Origin: Rheinheimera faecalis
GTDB lineage: Bacteria; Pseudomonadota; Gammaproteobacteria; Enterobacterales; Alteromonadaceae
NCBI RefSeq assembly: GCF_021290965.1
Contig: NZ_JAJOYT010000004.1
Span: forward strand, 1-64,000
Reading direction: 5' to 3'
DNA: 64,000 nt
Part shown: in pieces, positions 61,188-64,000 of the stretch
Numbering within the stretch: the stretch's first letter is position 1
Layout: each line of letters starts with the position of its first letter
The notes under the pieces: model-generated
The model's input: the letters and a program-made list of their open reading frames with translations, nothing else
The model's database searches: none
What the model was told of the DNA's origin: nothing
Translations under genes and position numbers: made by a program

Positions 61188-64000
61188 TTGCCCGCTTGAT
61201 CCACTGGTCGATTAGCAACCGCATTCTGGTTTTACTTGCCACCTTGCTAGTAGCTGCATGGGGCGTCATCTCTTTGCTTCGTACTCCGCTGGACGCTTTG
61301 CCAGATCTGTCGGACACTCAGGTAATCGTCCGTACCAGTTGGCCAGGGCAAGCACCTCAGCTGATTGAAAATCAGATCACTTATCCGATGACGACCACTA
61401 TGTTGTCAGTGCCTGGGGCGCGGGTGGTGCGTGGTTATTCGTTTTTTGGCGACAGTTATGTGTATGTGTTGTTCGAAGATGGGACTGATCTCTATTGGGC
61501 TCGTTCGCGAGTACTTGAATACCTCAATCAGGTGCAATCCCGGCTACCTCCGGGCGCAAGCTCAGCGCTTGGTCCTGATGCGACTGGGGTGGGCTGGATT
61601 TACCAGTACGCATTAATCGACCGCTCTGGTCAGCAGGATCTGGCCCAGCTGCGCAGCTTGCAAGACTGGTTTCTCAAGTTTGAATTAAAGGCAGTATCCG
61701 GAGTGGCTGAAGTCGCGACTATCGGCGGCATGGTACGGCAGTATCAAGTGGTACTGAACCCGGACAAACTTGCTGCTTATCGTATTCCTGTGGAGCAAGT
61801 GATCGAGGCCATTCGCCGGGCTAATCAGGAATCGGGTGGATCGGTACTGGAAATGGGAGAGGCTGAGTTTATGGTACGAGCCTCCGGCTACCTGAAAACA
61901 TTGGACGACTTTCGTGCCATTCCACTGAGAACTACTGATGCCGGAGTATCGGTTTTGCTGGGTGATGTTGCCCATGTTCAGATTGGGCCAGAGATGCGCA
62001 GGGGGATAGGCGAGCTGGACGGTGAGGGCGAAGCCGTTGGAGGCGTGATTATTATGCGCTCCGGTGAGAACGCCTTAACAACCATAGCGGCGGTCAAAAC
62101 AAAATTGACGGCGTTGAAGAAGAGTCTGCCGCCCGGTGTGGAAATAGTGCCGACTTATGACCGTTCGAGGCTTATTGAAAGAGCCATTGAGAATCTTAGC
62201 TTCAAACTGCTTGAGGAGTTTGCTGTTGTTGCAGTCGTTTGTGCGCTGTTTCTGTTCCATCTCCGATCAGCTTTGGTGGCTATTGTCTCTTTGCCTTTAG
62301 GTATTCTGGCTGCATTTATTGTGATGCATTGGCAGGGGGTCAATGCCAACATTATGTCATTGGGCGGCATTGCCATTGCCATAGGTGCTATGGTTGACGC
62401 TGCTGTGGTTATGATTGAAAACGCTCATAAACATCTGGAGAAATGGCATCAGGATCATCCTGAGGAGTTGTTGCATGGTGAAACTCGTTGGCGGGTGATC
62501 GCCGATGCAGCTGCAGAGGTAGGTCCTGCGCTGTTTTTTTCTCTATTGATCATTACCTTGTCTTTTGTGCCGATTTTTACATTAGAGGCACAAGAAGGAC
62601 GGCTGTTTTCGCCACTAGCCTTTACCAAAACCTATGCTATGGCAGCCAGTGCTGGTCTGGCGGTTACTTTGATCCCCGTACTAATGGGCTACCTGATCCG
62701 CGGCCGGATCCCTGCTGAGCAAAAGAATCCGCTTAATCGCTGGTTAAGCGCTGCTTACCGGCCTTTACTAAATATCGTATTGCGTTTTCCCTGGACCACC
62801 ATTGTATTTTCCTTTGTCATTTTTGTGGCCAGTTTATGGCCATTACAACATCTTGGCACTGAATTTATGCCGCCTCTTGACGAAGGTGATGTGCTGTATA
62901 TGCCAACGGCACTGCCGGGCCTGTCGGCCAGTAAAGCTGCGCAGTTACTGCAGCAAACCGATCGTCTGATCAAAGCGGTACCCGAAGTTGCCAGTGTATA
63001 CGGAAAAGTGGGCAGAGCAGATACTGCAACGGATCCAGCACCGCTGGTTATGTTTGAAACCACCATTCAGTTTAAGCCCAAAAGCGAATGGCGTTCAGGA
63101 ATGACGGCGGAAAAGATCATTGAAGAACTGGACAGAACAGTGCGGGTGCCCGGCCTGACGAATATCTGGATCCCGCCAATTCGTAACCGTATCGATATGC
63201 TGGCCACAGGTATCAAAAGTCCGGTAGGGGTGAAGGTGTTGGGCAGCGATCTTTCGGTGATTAATCAACTGACAAAAGAGATTGAGCAAAAGGTTAAACA
63301 GATTCCCGGAGTAACCAGCGCTTTTGCTGAGCGTTTGACGGGAGGACGTTATGTCAATATCGATATCCAGCGCGAGCGGGCGGCTCGTTATGGGCTGAAT
63401 ATCGCTGATGTCCAGTTGACTGTCGCCAGTGCTGTGGGCGGGATGAACATTGGCGAAACTATTGAAGGGCTGCAGCGTTACCCCATCAACGTTCGTTACC
63501 CACGTGAGGTCCGCGATTCACTAGCACTGTTACGCAGTTTGCCTATTGTTACACCCAGAGGGCAGCAGTTGATACTTAGTGATGTCGCTAACATTCGTAT
63601 AGAAGACGGTCCACCGATGTTGCGCAGTGAAAACGCACGTTTGGCGGGCTTTGTGTACGTGGACCTGCGTGGTCGGGATCTGGGCACCGCGGTGCGGGAG
63701 ATGCAACAAGCCGTCGCTGAGCAGGTCAAATTACCACCCGGTTATTCAGTTTCGTGGTCAGGACAATTTGAATTTCTTGAACGAGCCACAGAGAAGCTAA
63801 AACTGGTTGTGCCGTTTACTTTGCTGATCATTTTTATCCTGCTTTACCTGACCTTTAAGCACTTTGCTGAGGCTTTGCTATTGATGGCAACCTTGCCTTT
63901 TGCACTGGTCGGCGGGATCTGGTTGTTGTTTGGTCTCGGTCACAATCTTTCTGTTGCTGGCGTAGTGGGTTTTATCGCCCTCGCCGGTGTGGCTGCCGAA
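61184..64000 (+). CDS. cusA: CusA-type heavy-metal RND pump, 3' end outside the window
   Basis: The frame is open for 939 codons to the right edge with no stop; CusA is usually about 1040 residues. It starts [20 protein letters not shown]. Helices include [20 protein letters not shown], and transmembrane-core segments read [20 protein letters not shown] (proton-relay Asp) and [12 protein letters not shown]. The proton-driven pump extrudes metal from periplasm or cytoplasm through CusB and CusC. ATG 61184 follows GGAGGTG and overlaps the cusB stop by 4 bp. The Met-rich transport path cannot be fully judged, but the CusF fusion next door favours Cu/Ag. Confidence 0.93.
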   Translation, partial: MIARLIHWSISNRILVLLATLLVAAWGVISLLRTPLDALPDLSDTQVIVRTSWPGQAPQLIENQITYPMTTTMLSVPGARVVRGYSFFGDSYVYVLFEDGTDLYWARSRVLEYLNQVQSRLPPGASSALGPDATGVGWIYQYALIDRSGQQDLAQLRSLQDWFLKFELKAVSGVAEVATIGGMVRQYQVVLNPDKLAAYRIPVEQVIEAIRRANQESGGSVLEMGEAEFMVRASGYLKTLDDFRAIPLRTTDAGVSVLLGDVAHVQIGPEMRRGIGELDGEGEAVGGVIIMRSGENALTTIAAVKTKLTALKKSLPPGVEIVPTYDRSRLIERAIENLSFKLLEEFAVVAVVCALFLFHLRSALVAIVSLPLGILAAFIVMHWQGVNANIMSLGGIAIAIGAMVDAAVVMIENAHKHLEKWHQDHPEELLHGETRWRVIADAAAEVGPALFFSLLIITLSFVPIFTLEAQEGRLFSPLAFTKTYAMAASAGLAVTLIPVLMGYLIRGRIPAEQKNPLNRWLSAAYRPLLNIVLRFPWTTIVFSFVIFVASLWPLQHLGTEFMPPLDEGDVLYMPTALPGLSASKAAQLLQQTDRLIKAVPEVASVYGKVGRADTATDPAPLVMFETTIQFKPKSEWRSGMTAEKIIEELDRTVRVPGLTNIWIPPIRNRIDMLATGIKSPVGVKVLGSDLSVINQLTKEIEQKVKQIPGVTSAFAERLTGGRYVNIDIQRERAARYGLNIADVQLTVASAVGGMNIGETIEGLQRYPINVRYPREVRDSLALLRSLPIVTPRGQQLILSDVANIRIEDGPPMLRSENARLAGFVYVDLRGRDLGTAVREMQQAVAEQVKLPPGYSVSWSGQFEFLERATEKLKLVVPFTLLIIFILLYLTFKHFAEALLLMATLPFALVGGIWLLFGLGHNLSVAGVVGFIALAGVAAE

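Noticed and set aside
1-64000. tRNA, rRNA or CRISPR arrays
   Set aside because: No CCA-ended cloverleaf, rRNA-like stretch or regularly spaced repeat was seen on reading both strands by eye.

Overview
The window looks like a chromosomal segment of a gammaproteobacterium of the Rheinheimera/Alishewanella (Alteromonadales-Chromatiales) type. That placement is an inference from protein style, moderate GC and gene order; nothing in the window (no rRNA, for example) fixes it. An IS3-family element is cut by the left edge, and a copper/silver RND efflux operon is cut by the right edge.

Most of the window (about 1.4-50.5 kb) is an anaerobic nitrate/NO respiration island. From left to right it holds: an HU protein; the oxygen-independent ribonucleotide reductase pair nrdG-nrdD; an outer-membrane porin; narGHJI plus a parvulin isomerase (minus strand); the sensor-regulator pair narX and narL; a NarK2-type transporter; moeA; an FNR-driven thiamine-diphosphate 2-keto acid decarboxylase; a nine-gene operon moaA-mobA-moaB-moaC-moaD-moaE-modA-modB-modC behind a probable Moco riboswitch; a small Zn-binding DGC protein; narK1-nnrS; a NasA-type nitrate transporter with a PP2C-kinase fusion; mogA with the O2-independent ubiquinone genes ubiV, ubiU and ubiT; ytfE and norR; moeB; a second DGC protein; an HPP-CBS membrane protein; hemN; a NIT-domain chemoreceptor; and quinol nitric oxide reductase norB.

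The regulatory layer is readable by eye. FNR/ANR boxes (TTGAT-N4-ATCAA) and NarL-type 7-2-7 inverted heptamers recur in front of nrdG, narG, narK2/narL, the decarboxylase, moaA, both DGC genes and the divergent narK1/nasA promoter, so the narXL pair encoded here probably controls much of the island. A second circuit is NorR/sigma54. ytfE and norB, 10 kb apart, each have a -24/-12 promoter preceded by three perfect GGT-N7-ACC boxes at almost the same spacing.

Functionally, nitrate enters through several NarK/NasA transporters and NarGHI reduces it to nitrite. Mo uptake and Moco synthesis supply NarG, UbiTUV and HemN supply quinone and heme without oxygen, and NrdDG supplies dNTPs. NorB, YtfE and NnrS deal with NO. 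No nitrite reductase (nirS, nirK, nirB or nrfA) lies in the window.

From 50.6 kb the content changes: a malonyltransferase-like protein, a fused alpha-beta 2-oxoacid dehydrogenase E1 and a glutaryl-CoA-type dehydrogenase with a divergent LysR regulator; an orphan membrane protein and a TetR regulator; then the Cus-type efflux operon, whose CusB has a CusF domain fused at its C-terminus. No tRNA, rRNA or CRISPR array was seen.
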